A stretch of DNA of 64,000 bases from Nematostella vectensis (GCF_932526225.1 NC_064044.1:4705747-4769746); one strand, 5' to 3'; positions 28,801-43,800 are shown, counted from the stretch's first letter. Notes: generated by a model from the letters alone, not told the origin. Translations and numbers: made by a program.

Positions 28801-31800
28801 ATTGCCGTGTAATCCCATGTAATTTGGCTAAATTTTAAAAGACAAAACATTTAAGTGCACAGCTGATGTCTTCTTTTACGGTTTCGTTCTTTGCTGAACC
28901 GTGAAGGCCTAGGACTAATAATAAAATAATTTTTTTAATTGGCTGGTGGCTAGGAGCCAATGAAAACTCGCCAAAGAAATTTTCGCGCAAAAAATACACC
29001 TTTTCAAGTATTTCGTGCTTTCCTTCGGTACAAAATGAAGTTTGGGTGTAACGGTTGATATTCTGTGTAATTTAGCGCATAATTCAGTAAAGAATCCTGC
29101 AAGATTTTGATTTTTAAAGAAAAATGTATTGCCAAATCCCGCGTAATTTAGCATGTAATGATTAATTTTCCACGTAATTTAGCGCGTAATTTAGCAAAGA
29201 ATCCTTTGTAATTTTGAGTTTTTTTCCGCGTAATTCCAGAAGCCCTGTCTATATTGTAATGCAAGATATAAATTTATAGACAGGCCTCTGGAATTATGCA
29301 CTAATGGGAAAATGCTAGCCTCGTTTTCTGGATTCTATTGGCTGAGCGGCTTGTCGGTTAATGACGTCACTTTTGATATGCCGCCAGACCTGAAGCAAAA
29401 CACTCAAAATCAGGATATTGGCATGTCTTTGGGCTTGTATGGAGCTGGGTTGAGATGTCTATGGCTTATAAGGGAAACTGTTTTATGAGCATTTAAGCAT
29501 AAAATCAATTGAGTATAGTACATACTCACTGCTACTGAGATTTTTTACTTCATCTGAGCCTGGTTTTGGTAGATTCTCCAAGTGACAGAGTACTGTATAT
29601 TTTGCGAGTCCGGAACACACAGGTCTTATTCGTGAAGTATTTGTTGTTTAACCCCACCGCTAGATATCGTGTATATAACAAGCGATCTAATAATAGCTTA
29701 CATATAATATTTGCTAAATAATAATATATTCAAATTCGAAGGGTTAAAGTCACAGCTTTGGCTTTTTGGAAAGATAAGTCCTTTAGTGTTTTGCCAGGCA
29801 TCGGGGATAGCCTATCGCAGAGAATATTTAACAACAGAGGGCTGTCACGAGATGCAGGAACCAGGCTAGTAAAATGCATAAATTCCCTCTCAGCACATAA
29901 ATCACAAAATTCTGAAAAAAATGCATAATAGTGCATAATTTAACAACAACAACAAAAAAACACTTTAAAGAAATAAAGGCTAGTTTTGCCATACATCAAA
30001 ATGTCTAGCTTTTTGTCCATTTTTTCGGCCTTATTTGTAAAATGATGAAAACACAAGATTTTAAAACTGTTTGAGTTTAGCAAATTTCATTTTTTGTATT
30101 TCTTTTTGATTTCCATTGCTATTAAAGCATATCTTCCATATTACCAAAACTTCTGGTTTATAACTGTTATTTTAGCTCATGGATAATTTTGAAAAATGGT
30201 TTGTATCTTTATTATAATATTAATTAAATTATTTTAGCATCACTCTCCTCAAAATCAGATTCCTTATTTGTCCTATGTCTATTCCCAGATGCACCAGAAA
30301 ACCCTGATCTCTCAGACATTGATGAAGTCATGGGAAAGCTTGATGGTGGTGAAACAGAACTAGAAACTACTTCCCCACCACCTCCTGTTATTAAACCAGA
30401 GGAGAAAGAACCACAGACCAGGAGGATCCAGGAATTGAAGCAGGGTCTTGCAGAAGAACCAATCTTGGAGTACATAGAGGAGTTTGAGAAGAAAATGCAA
30501 GAGGAAATTGTGATGATTGGGCAGATATCGCTTGAAGAGATTCAGGTGGGTGTCTGTGTGTGTCCATCCAGGTGTTTATCTGTCTGTTCATTCGTCCATC
30601 TGTTTGTCTGTACAGGGCTGACAATTGCATCTTTAACTAATTTTGCTTTACAAAAATCCCACCATTTGTTTTTTATTTGATAATATTTTATAATGTGTAT
30701 GTATTTGTACGATTGTATTTGGCCCTTCTATAATAAGTCTGTTCATGACCTTATTTTCAACCCTTTTGTTTCCTAGGACCCTGTAGGAGCATAAATTTCG
30801 TCCGTTTTTTGTCCTTATTCCCAACCAATAGTAGTGTTTCCATGACAATAGGCAATAGGACAATAGTGTAAACTTTGTCTGTTTATGTCCTAATTTCCAA
30901 CCTTTCTAAGGATGAGGAACGTCACTTGCGCGATGAGCACATCGCCTTCCAGCAACAACAGGCTAAGGTACAGAGACAACGTCTTGAGGAGATCATGGAG
31001 CGCATGGAGGAAGCCAAGAAAACTGTCATGCATAAGCTGAAAGAGCGTCGCAAGCAACTGCAGAGTAGAGAGGTGAACGCAAAAGAACAAAAACACATAA
31101 CTATTCCACATCCCCAATACTCTTTAACAATGACTGCCTTCTTTAGCCAAAAGTTTAGTATTAACCGCTTGATGTATAAATAATGTGTTGCCATTGATAG
31201 TTGCATATGTACATTGTTCATTGTATATAGGAGAGATATTTACAGAATGTTTGAGAAATTTAAGTACAATTAATGAATTAAAAACATGAACAAAATTAAA
31301 AAGCACCTGCTTCTGTGTCCACAAAAACCCAAATAAAATTTTGTCTGACAACACAGATTTTCATGTTTGTTTAAGATGAGGAAGTTTTTCTGTGCAAGTA
31401 CAGTTATTAACTGGTTCAAATTCAGAAGTCCAACTAATCATCTATGATTGTTGAAGTATTTGTTGTTGTCTTTCTCAAACCTTCTTATGAGGGAGGAAGC
31501 TACATTAGTTACTGTATCCATTTTTTTTATCTGTAAAATAAATCTTTGACTTTTACCTATTGTACAATTTGTACAATGCTTATGGTTTTACTAAAAACAT
31601 TTTGAAACAAAGTACAGGAACTTGTGATTAAATTTCTAGCAACAACAATGTACTTTCCCAATAATTGTTGTTTTGGAAAGAAAGTGCTCAAAATTTGTTC
31701 TTGAAAATACAAATTTTAAAAGAGTATATTTTTTTACATTAAATGAGAAAAAAGTCACCTACAGAACCTGTTTTGGATGGTTGTTATTTTTTTGCAAATG

Positions 31801-34800
31801 CTGATAGTAAAATTTGATTATCTCTTGTCAATACAAAAACACATTTATCTGACTTCCAAGTATTATTCTGTAGGACATATAATTACTGAAGACAGAAATT
31901 TGATCTGATAGCCCAGAATATGTCATCTAAGACATCAAACCCCAAACATCAGCAGTATTTTTTTAACTGGCGAAATTGAAAATGTCAATGACAGTAATGC
32001 ATTTCAGCTGTTTCGAATTTTTTTTTATTCATAAGTATTTATTAGCTGCAGACTTGCCATAATAGCACTGAATATTAAACAATAAAAATGCTGTAGAACT
32101 TGCCAATTGAATTCAAGGTACAGTACAGTGTAACTTAAAATTGTAACACTTAAAACCAAATTGTAAAATTGATACCCATGAAATAGGTAACCCAGTCTCT
32201 AGATATAACACATAACATTTAACTACTCTACTATTTGTATTGCATTTTTGTGTCTTGTGTTAAATATGCCATTGTTTGCTTTAGGAGCATATTATGCAGC
32301 AGGATCGACTTATTCAGAACAGAATTCACCGAGCATTCAGACGTGCTGAGGGGCAGCTGTTGAAAGCACTGAAAGCTCGCAAAGGAGAAGTCAAGGTTGG
32401 TCTATTTTACAGGTTTCCTTGACTAAAAGATGTGAAAGTAAAAATAGTATATCTAAAAAAAACTTATTTTTTGATGCGCTTTTATGGTAGGATTTTGTTT
32501 AATAAAAGTTTCAGCAGCAGTAGAGAAAGTTCTAAACTCTAAGCGTTTATTATTGATTCATACATATTTCTTTATGATCTACTGTATTCTATCACTGTCC
32601 AAATTGAAGTACAGTAATTGTAATGCATTTTCAATCCATGTACAGTAATGCTTTTTCAACCCTTTTTTTCGGCCCTGATAAAAATCATTGTGAGTTTAAA
32701 TGAAGTGCCATTTATTTTTTTGGCTCAGGCGTCTCTGAATGAAAATAGGTTGATATTTCTCAGTAGTAATGCGTTAGTTTCTAAGTGAAGTTAGGCTTTA
32801 TTTACACCCATTTTCAGTCACATGTACGATTGCTTTAGTTTCCTAGATGCAACTGTTTTTGTGGATGCCAATCAACCGGATACCAAGGGAACCGCAAGCT
32901 GTCAACTCTTCCGCATTAGGCGAACGTTTGCGTTTATTCACTCGAGATTGCTTCGATTTTGTATACAATTTACCACTTTGAAAAACGGTAGATAACAAAG
33001 GTCGATTCAGTATGAAGACCCTCAAATTTTATTTCCCGATTTAGATACACAATCTCACATGTAACGATAGTTACAGTTCAAAAAGTTTTTTCTTGAAAGT
33101 TTGTTTTGATATTGTTGTTATTGGGTTGGCTGTTATTGGTCTCTCTTGTTTTTACAAACCATGTGAAACTATTTTTAGACGATGTATGGTGACCTAATGC
33201 TTGCCGACGGGCAATATGGAGGCAGCAAAGGGCGTCGCTGGAAAGTTGATTGGAACAGAACACCCCAACCCATCCAGATTAAGCTGAAGTGCCTTAGGGG
33301 TGTCAAGGACAAGCTGCCAGGTAAAGTCACGAAGGAAAGACTATGAGGGTGCGGGGGATAATCTACTAGTGCTTTTTCCCTGTTTGTTACTAACTGTTCA
33401 CTTTGCGATGTTGGGCTTCTGTTCTTTCTGTGTTTGCCTGTTTATTTCCCGGGAGAAAAGAATGAATGAAACAAATAAGGCTGAGTGTGCGTTCGGCAAC
33501 TGAAAACTGTGATTAGGGAAATAATCAACACCTACACAGACCACTCAGTTATTTTACAGCATGTAGTTTTTCTAGTCATACCACCTAGTTATTCTACAGC
33601 TTGTCTGTAGTTTTTCTAGTTGTACCACCTAGTTATTCTACAGCTTGTCTTTATAGTTGTTTTCTAGTTTTACCACCTAGTTATTCTACAGCTTGTCTTT
33701 ATAGTTGTTTCCTAGTCGTGCCATAACTGTGATCGTCTTTGCAGCTGGTCGATATGTGCTGATGGTTTCTCTCTATGACCGCCTTGGTGGCCATGTTCTT
33801 AAGTGGTCCAGCCTGAAGGGACAGCAGTGGGGCGGGGCCACCCTTCCCCTACACCATGACGGCGACTTCTTCAACATTGAAATCAAGGTATACCTAAACA
33901 AAAACTTATCTCCACTGGAGAGAAAGACTGTATTTTGATAAACGCTTGCTCGAAGAGTAATTTTCTTGTTATTTCCAACCATACAGGTCTATATCACGAC
34001 CCTTAATCTTAAATTAAATATTGTGGTTAAATGAATGGCTCTCGATGAGCGTAATGGATTGAAAATAGTGCTTGAAAGTTTCGGTACAGGATGCACTGTT
34101 TACTCATGCAGTATATAATCAATTTCATGGGGAATCTGCTCCTTTCTATTTATCGATCTTAAATTAGGGATTAGGGGATTTTGCGTTGTTCTGTTTAACT
34201 TTTTTTTTCTTATTCTTTCAAGCGCCTCATAAAAATCCCAGTTATGACTTTCGTGTGTGTATTTACATTCTATCAGGGAACTTGAAGAAAGCCAATCACT
34301 CCATCAAAAGAATCACTCCAATCACTCCACTAAAAGAATCTATTCAAGATATTTTCGATCAAATATCATTAATAAGAATCAGACTTCAATGGTGGATGGT
34401 AATTTTGAAGTTTTCTCACAAATGAACCACTGTTCATTCACAACCAATATTCAATTTTAAACAATAACAAAGAAAGGGTTGATTGCCATTTTTAAACAAA
34501 TACGTTTATTAATGACAGACAGTAACCTGGAGTAAAAGTGTTTTGTGTCCGATGCTATCGTGTCACTAGCAGGGTAAACTGCGTTGTGGAGCAGATGTGT
34601 CGTCTTTTCATTGGTTCGGGCCTAAAACCTTACAGAAAAAAAAAACGTTTAACTCCCGGTCTCCGTCCGTCGTTCATAAACGTGTTTGCTTCAGTTTCAA
34701 ATTCGTGTACTGTATATCCATTGGAGCAGGTGCTTGTGTAACAAAAGGTTTCTTGCTGTTCAACAACCATTAATCAAGAATTGACAATTCTTTTTTTATT

Positions 34801-37800
34801 TAGAAAGTGCGAGGCAACAGTCAGATAAGGGTGATTAAATTACTGGTTATTTTAATTTCCAGATCGACCAAAGTGTATTTACAGTGTGTCCAGCAAAACC
34901 TGATGTGCGTCCAGGGATGATCCTGGTGTTTGAACTGTTTGTTCTCCGTGGTAGCATCACGGCAACAGATAGGGTGGTCGGATGGGGCTGCTTTCCAATC
35001 TGTGACGGAGAATTCAACATAGTGGAGGGAAAGTAAGTGGTTAGATAATGTTTGCTGTGTTTGACAGTCATTTGCTTATCTGGTCTCTACCCACCTCAGG
35101 TACAAAGCACCATTTTTGCGTGGCGACATGGATCCTAGTATTGACAAACACGAGCGCATTGAAGAGTTACTGGCACAAGACCTGGAAAACTGGCTCTGCA
35201 ACATGTACTTTGAGGTGGTGAAACTGCCAAGGTATGTCTTCATCCCAGGAGGGCCTACTCAGTTATGGGAGGAGGGGGAGTGGGGGACGAGGGAGGGAGG
35301 GAGGGGGGCCTATTCAGTTATAGGAGAAAACCTGGACAAATTTTGGAGCTTAGGCGAGAACCCGTAACTAGCAGTCTGGACTTCTACCTGGCGTACTAGC
35401 GTCAAGCTCATAGCTGTCTCAATGTTTTCAGGTGTTATTATAACTGTCATGTCTCTATGTTTCCATTTCATGTTTCCATCTCATAGCGGTTGCTTCTCTA
35501 TGTTTCCATCTAATAGCTGTTGCTTCTCTATGTTTCCATCTCATAGCTGTTGCATCTTTATGTTTCCACTTCATATATCTCCATCTCATAGCTGTTGCGT
35601 CTCTATGTTTACATTTCATAGCGGTCGCTTCTCTTTGTTTTTATCTCATTCAGGGCTTCTGGAATTACGCGCTTGTGCGGAAGCGCGTAATTTGGCTTTT
35701 TCCGCGTAATCCACAAATTTCCACGTAATCCCGCGCAATTTGTCTAAATTTTGAAAGAAAAAAACATTTAATTGCACAGCTGATGTGTTTTTTTAGGGTT
35801 CTTACCTCTATTTCTCGTAAAAAAGGGGAGATATTCTTCGTAAGAGTGCGATATTTTACCCTGGGTTCCAGAGGCTGAACATCCGCTTTTCGCTTCGATC
35901 GAAAAATCTCTCGTTTCGCTCGAAAAATCTCGGTTCGCTTGAAAAACTCTCGGAGCCTCTGGTCTCCAGGGTAGCGATATTTCGAACTGAAATTCGAAAA
36001 ACAAATAAAATGACTAGGCGTTCTTTGCTAAACCGCGAAAGCCTAGGACTAATAATAAAATACCTTTTTTAATTGGCTGGTGGCTTGGAGCCAATGAAAA
36101 CTTGCCTAAGATATTTTCACGCAAAAAATTAACCTTTTCAAGTTTTTTCGTGCTTTCCTTTCGTACAAAATGTAGTTTGGGCGTAACAGTTTATATTCCG
36201 TGTAATTTAGCGCGTAATTCAGCACAAAATTTTGATATTTAAAGAAAAATGTATTGCAAAATCCCGCGTTATTTAGCGCGTAATGATTGATTTTCCGTGT
36301 AATTTAGCGCGTAATTTAGCAAAAAATCCCACGTAATTTTGAGTTTTTTTCCGCATAATTCCAGAAGCCCTGCAATAGTGGTTGCTCCTCTACGTTTCCA
36401 TCTCATAGCTGTTGCGTCTCTATGTTTACATGTGATAGCGGTCGCTTCTCTTTGTTTTTATCTCATAGTGGTTGCTTCTCTACGTTTCCACTTCATAGCT
36501 GTTGCGTCTCTATGTTTACATTTTATAGCCGTCGCTTCTCTTTGTTTTTATCTATAGTGGTTGCTTCTCTACGTTTCAATCTCATAGCTGTTGCGTCTCT
36601 ATGTTTACATTTCATAGCGGTCGCTTTTCTTTGTTTTTATCTCATAGTGGTTGCTTCTCTACGTTTCCACTTCATAGCTGTTGCGTCTCTATGTTTACAT
36701 TTCATAGCGGTCGCTTCTCTTTGTTTTTATCTCATAGTGGTTGCTTCTCTACGTTTCCACTTCATAGCTGTTGCGTCTCTATGTTTACATTTCATAGCGG
36801 TCGCTTCTCTTTGTTTTTATCTCATAGTGGTTGCTTCTCTACATTTCCACTTCATAGCTGTTGCGTCTCTATGTTTACATTTCATAGCGGTCGCTTCTCT
36901 TTGTTTTTATCTCATAGTGGTTGCTTCTCTACGTTTCCACTTCATAGCTGTTGCGTCTCTATGTTTACATTTCATAGCGGTCGCTTCTCTTTGTTTTTAT
37001 CTCATAGTGGTTGCTTCTCTACGTTTCCACTTCATAGCTGTTGCGTCTCTATGTTTACATTTTATAGCCGTCGCTTCTCTTTGTTTTTATCTATAGTGGT
37101 TGCTCCTCTACGTTTCCATCTCATAGCTGTTGCGTCTCTATGTTTACATTTCATAGCGGTCGCTTCTCTTTGTTTTTATCTCATAGTGGTTGCTTCTCTA
37201 CGTTTCCACTTCATAGCTGTTGCGTCTCTATGTTTACATTTTATAGCCGTCGCTTCTCTTTGTTTTTATCTAAAGTGGTTGCTCCTCTACGTTTCCATCT
37301 CATAGCTGTTGCGTCTCTATGTTTACATTTCATAGCGGTCGCTTCTCTTTGTTTTTATCTCATAGTGGTTGCTTCTCTACGTTTCCACTTCATAGCTGTT
37401 GCGTCTCTATGTTTACATTTTATAGCCGTCGCTTCTCTTTGTTTTTATCTCATAGTGGTTGCTTCTCTACGTTTCCATCTCATAGCTGTTGCGTATCTAT
37501 GTTTACATTTTATAGCGGTCGCTTCTCTTTGTTTTTATCTCATAGCTGTTGCGTCTCTATGTTTTAACTTCATATGTTTCCATCTCATAGCGGTCGCGTC
37601 TCTTCTTTTTCAGGTACATAGCTGTTGACTCTGTTTGTTCCCATGTTTTCAGGTACATGGCTGGCCAGAAGGAATATGAGGTGGAGCTGCAGTTCTCGTC
37701 AGGTTTGGTTGGTTATCCTGCTCGCACCAACACAGGGGAGGAGTTCATAGACGGCGAGGAACCCATCTACGGGTCACGGGCTGACCTGAAGAGCATTGCA

Positions 37801-40800
37801 TCGCCTAACAGCAGCAGACGGGCTAGCCGGATTAGTATGATGGGGTGAGTGAAGGCTTGTTATATAGCAGACGGGCTAGCGGATGAGTATGATGGAGCGA
37901 GTGGCTTGTAATATAGCAGACGGGCTAGGCGGATGAGTATGATGGAGCGAGTGGCTTGTAATATAGCAGACGGGCTAGGCGGATGAGTATGATGAAGTGA
38001 GCGAAGGCTTGTTATATAGCAGACGGGCTAGCGGATGAGTATGATGGAGCGAGTGGCTTGTAATATAGCAGACGGGCTAGGCGGATTAGTATGATGGAGT
38101 GAGTGAAGGCTTGTTATAAAGCAGACGGGCTGGACGGGCTAGGCCATCTGAGCATTGGCATGTTCTTGAAATTCAGTGAAATCTCAGGCTCATTTAGTAT
38201 TTTAATGAATTGGGGTTCCTGTGGCGAGTCCCTCTTTTCACTTATCCAGGCCCCCACTCTTTCTTGATTACGCAACAGGAAGCCCGAAATGAAACAAAGC
38301 CTTTTCCCACTAGAGACGCCTGCGGAGGAAGGCTGAACATTCTTATAAAAAGGTTCTTATAAAAAAGAGTGTAAAGCGCTCATGCGATACTAATTATGAT
38401 GCGTTTATGGAAATAGCGGTTCTAGTTTCCTTGGGAGCTCCATGGATGTGAAGGGCGGAGAGGACAAAGCAAAGGGATCCACGGTAGACTTCCAGGTTGA
38501 GGTTCCGGATATGGCCACCATGGCGAAACGCAAACAGGTAAATGAAAACCAGCAGTCTCCCTGACGCGCATGCCCCACGAATGTATTACTTACTTCAAAT
38601 TCACACGTTTTACTCCATGCTTGGCATTTTTGGATTGGAAATTTCTTCTTTATTTCACGTTCACCATGCGTTTGCAAAGGTCAACATGCATGGTGGACCG
38701 GTTTCCAGATGTTTTTTTAACGTGAAGGCTTGCAACTTTTTGCAACTTTGTTTTTACCAAATTACAACATTTTGAGCTCTTTTAACAAGATTTTTAGCTA
38801 CAACCTTGAATTAAAAAAAGTTGCACAAATTGCAAGATTTCTGTAATAATATTTCCTGAAAACGTCCTATTTCGTTGATTGTCTCTATTATAGTTATCTT
38901 CGTCGATGTAAGTTTATTATAGTCAAGAAGGTTTTTAATGAATGTGGCTTTCTTTCAATTTGATAAATTTCGTACAAGTTTATATCGCGTTTTGCTGATT
39001 ATGCATCAACGGCCTTCCCACTCCTTACGAACTTAAGCGCGCAAGCAGATCATCCCGCCTTAATCTTCTTTTTAAACCTTTACAGTCCTTATTTGTCCCT
39101 GGCGATCTCGATGTTGCCAAACTCCGCCGTTCATCTGTTATATCCCAGTCACAACGGCGCATGTCAGCTGTGTCCTCCAATCGGCGCATGTCACGGCCTA
39201 TGACAGTGCACATGTCACGCAAGGTGATGGAAGCCGAGGCCTCGAGTGATGGGTCTGGGACCGACTACTCCGATGATGAGGTGTTGATGTTGAAGAAGGA
39301 TGATGGCTTTAAGCCAGTCAAGGGTCAGCCCGGCATGTTCTATAAGGTTTGTGAACTCAGAGAAAACGGGGAAAACGGGTATATTTTAGGAGGTTTGTAA
39401 AATCAGCCCGACATGTTCTATAATGTTTGTTCCTTGAGAGAAAATGGAAATATTTTAGGAGGTTTGTAAAATCAGCATAAGGTCCACCCAGTTTGTGGAC
39501 TCAAAGAAAACGGGGATATTTAAGAAGGTCCGTAAATTCTTGTTTTAGCGCCAAAAATCGAATAGGCACACCTTCTCAAAATCATCATCGCACTATATCA
39601 GTAGGTCTCTTAGGGATGTTACAAAAACTCGCCTTGTAAGGTTGCACATTATGGAGCATCTCCAAAATTAATAAACCAAAAACGCTCTATGCGAGGCGCT
39701 CAATCACCATAGATAGCCCGGTACTCCTTGCTTAAGTTTCCATGGGGTCTAAGAGGAAACAAAGAGCGAGTAAAGAGTATGGCCACGCGAAGAATGGGGA
39801 GAAGGGGGGGGGGCTGTCACTCCCTGTATAAACCCCCCGTCCACCCCCCTTCACCCTCACACACACCACCTCAAAAGTAAAGCAAATGTCATTCAATGTA
39901 AACAGAAACACCATAACAACCCGGTGGATATCTACGCCAAGAAGATGTTCACCCTTCTTCCCAAGACCCCAGTGCTCACAAAACGGAGGAGAAAGAAGAA
40001 GCTGACCCATCTTGAGGAGCTTGACGAACACTCGTTCTCTGTCAAGTAAGTGGTCTACTTACTGAGGTATGACTCTGTTGAAATGAATAGAGAAATGATC
40101 TAGGTTTAGCTTTATGGTCAACTTACCAAGTTCTGAACCAGTCGAAATTAATTTGAAAATGCATCAGGTCTAGCATCACTGTGTGAACAAGACTCTTCAA
40201 TCCTCCAATCATCTTGGGTTTTAGCTTGAAGTCGGATGGTTGCCACCTAAAAAAAACTTGAGAATACGACTTTTTTATTGCATTTCTTTTCTCTCTCTGG
40301 ATTTGCTACTACAATTTATCATCCCCTAAAAAGTGCAAAGCCCCCGGCTACTGTATTTTGGACACCCTTTATACGAGATCCACTTTCTCGAGTCTCAATT
40401 TGAAGTTTTCATCCACATTAAGATAAAAACTGAATGAAAATGAAAATCCTCAATTTGTAACATTCTAGGAAGCCTTGGTCGAACAAGGGGCACATTCATC
40501 ACAGGGGCCGAGAGAAGATGCAGTATGTGGGACGTCAGATGATGGCCGAGCTGGGCCTGTCACAGTGGCGGTCTCGGGAGTTCTGGGCCATGATGCTGAT
40601 GATCGCTATCACGTGGTGGATACGGCTGTACGCACACTATGGCGGTCAGTGGTTGTACCTCACAGCGCTAAGGATACCCATCAACAAGTGAGTGTATTGT
40701 AGTTTCTCTACAAAAAGAGCCCGCCAAGTTCGAATCCTCTTGGATTTCCTTCACACATGAGTACGCCCCCCCCCCCCCCCCCCCTACAAAATAATGATAA

Positions 40801-43800
40801 TAGAAAAAAAATAATAATAAACCAATAAATGAAAATAATATAATATAAATAATAAAAAACTTGAAACTTTCATTGAACCTCTCTTTCCTTAACTGTGAAT
40901 TCTTTCTACATGCAAGTACTTTACAATTTAACCCCGATAACCTACTTCTTTTGTATTATCGCATTTAACGTGTCGCCAGTTATGCTAGAGCTGTTTGCAC
41001 GGGGTTTTAGCCATCTTGTTAAGGAGCGAAGCGCTGTTTTGGATGATCATTTTTTTATATTACTTGTGTGTCGGTAGGTTTGATCTTATTTATGTGTCTG
41101 TAGGTTTGAGTTCTTGCCTTACTCTGTCAACCTGAACTACCAGAACACTCTACTGCACACAGAAGAGGAGATAGCGCTCGTCATAATGGGACCCTTCTCC
41201 AATATTATCATCTTCTGTATACAGGTATTACAATAGAAATTAAATGTGTTTGTTTGGGGCAAATTATACCATCGCGAGATACGAACAAATGCTTCACATT
41301 GACTGTCTTTACTCATCAGTGTGTGGATAGTATGCGCACTATTCCACGTAGTTACGAACAAATGCTTCACATTGACTGTCTTTACTCATCAGTGTGTGGA
41401 TAGTATACGCACTATTTCACGTAATTACGAACAAATGCTTCACATTGACTGTCTTTACTCATCAGTGTGTGGATAGTATACGCACTATTCCACGTAGTTA
41501 CGAACAAATGCTTCACATTGACTGTCTTTACTCATCAGTGTGTGGATAGTATACGCACTATTCCACGTAGTTACGAACAAATGCTTCACATTGACTGTCT
41601 TTACTCATCAGTGTGTGGAAAGTATACGCACTATTCCACGTAGTTACGAACAAATGCTTCACATTGACTGTCTTTACTCATCAGTGTGTGGATAGTATAC
41701 GCACTATTCCACGTAGTTACGAACAAATGCTTCACATTGACTGTCTTTACTCATCAGTGTGTGGATAGTATACGCACTATTCCACGTAGTTACGAACAAA
41801 TGCTTCACATTGACTGTCTTTACTCATCAGTGTGTGGATAGTATACGCACTATTCCACGTAGTTACGAACAAATGCTTCACATTGACTGTCTTTACTCAT
41901 CAGTGTGTGGATAGTATACGCACTATTCCACGTAGTTACGAACAAATGCTTCACATTGACTGTCTTTACTCATCAGTGTGTGGATAGTATACGCACTATT
42001 CCACGTAGTTACGAACAAATGCTTCACATTGACTGTCTTTACTCATCAGTGTGTGGATAGTATACGCACTATTACACGTAGTTACGAACAAATGCTTCAC
42101 ATTGACTGTCTTTACTCATCAGTGTGTGGATAGTATACGCACTATTCCACGTAGTTTATGATGCAATCATGAGTGTGCAAGCATTGTCACTGGGCCAGCG
42201 GTTCATTCACGTCTCTCAAGTGAAATGTGGTGAGAAACGAGGCCCACAGCTTGACATCTTTGTTCTAGAAGACGAGTGATTCACAGTCCCGAATAGAGAA
42301 GGCGGGGTTTTACACCTCAGAAAATCCCAAGTTGACCTGACCTGGGTTAGATCTGGTCCTCTTGCCTCTAAGTTAAAACCCGTATCGACCGTATCACCGA
42401 GCTTTCCTGCCACTCTCATATAGTACACATAAAACCACAGAGACGAGGTTACACATTTATGCTCGCTGTAGCCTCACACCACAGTCACTTCCCCTTTTAC
42501 GGACATTCTCGAGTTGTAAATTTAGTGTCCGTAATGGCAAGAGACTTTAATAACTGTGGGATACTTTTCTGTCATTTCTTATTATCTTACTCGCGTCGGG
42601 GATTGTATTCTATCCGTGATAATGAGGTGCCGTTGTCCGATATAGCGGGGTTTCCCTAATATGAGAATTGATTGTCGTAAGGTGCCCGTAAAAGCGAGGT
42701 TTAGTAATAGCAGGGTGTCCATAGGTGAGAGATGACCAGGGCCTTGATATATGCGTTATTCTTACCGGGGCGTCAGGCCCTTATATAACTGGATGGGGCT
42801 GTTTCTTGTGGGTTTATAATCAAGATGGGGTTACAGTGTGGTATTGAGAGTTTAGGATTATACTAGTAGTGATTAGCTGGAGGTAAATAACGAATAGGAT
42901 AAATCGTTTGGATAAGGAGCTATGGTATCTTACTTTGGAGGAACCTGTTAATTATAATCACATGCATTCTCTTCTTTTGTGCTTTAGATTATCACGGCAT
43001 GGGCGATCCAGAGCCTGTTCGGGATCTTCCCAAACATCTTTTCCCGGTTCATCATGGCGTTTGGCATCAACACTTTGATAGACCCTTTCTGGATCGTCAT
43101 AGTGGACGCAGCCCTCTTGAGGTACGCACCGCGCCATATTGCGTGACAGTGTAAACATTTTGCGTTACAGTGCGTCGCGTGACAGTGCTTTCATGAGGCG
43201 TGACAGTACGGTGATATTGCGTTACAGTGTGGTCATGTTGCGTTACAATGCGGTCATGTGGCGTGACAGTGCGGTCGTGTGGCGTGACAGGGTTGTCACG
43301 TTGCGTTACAATGTGGTCATATTGCGTTACAGTGCGGCCATGTGGCATAATAGGGTAATCTTGCGTGACGTGATGTGCCTGTGATTGTGTGACTGTGGGG
43401 TCATATGACATGACAGTCGGGATAAGCATGTATGTGAATGTTGCTATATTGCTTAACGTGATATCGTGTTGCGCTTGCGATTGCGTTCCAGAAATTAGTT
43501 TTCGTCGATCCCCTCTTAATCTAGATCATCCCCTGCACGTCGACGGGTATGCTCTTATGAGCAGCGGAAACTATATGGTACCCACCTGTCTTACTATAGG
43601 TAGCTGAATATAGGAGGGGATCTCCCCAGGCAACGCGAGAATTATTATTTCATATCGATCCTCCTTTTATGTAGTCACCTAGATGTCGGGTGGGGGGTGG
43701 TGGGGATCTCGTAGGCAACGCGAGAATCATGATTTTTTTATCGATTCTCTCTCACTGTACTGCCCTGGGTTCCAGAGGCTGAATATCCGCTTTCCCAGCA

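Noticed and set aside
36422..37305. Overlapping long open frames rich in Phe, Ser, Leu and Cys
   Set aside because: They are three-frame translations of a tandem minisatellite in intron 9; no start context, no splice partners.
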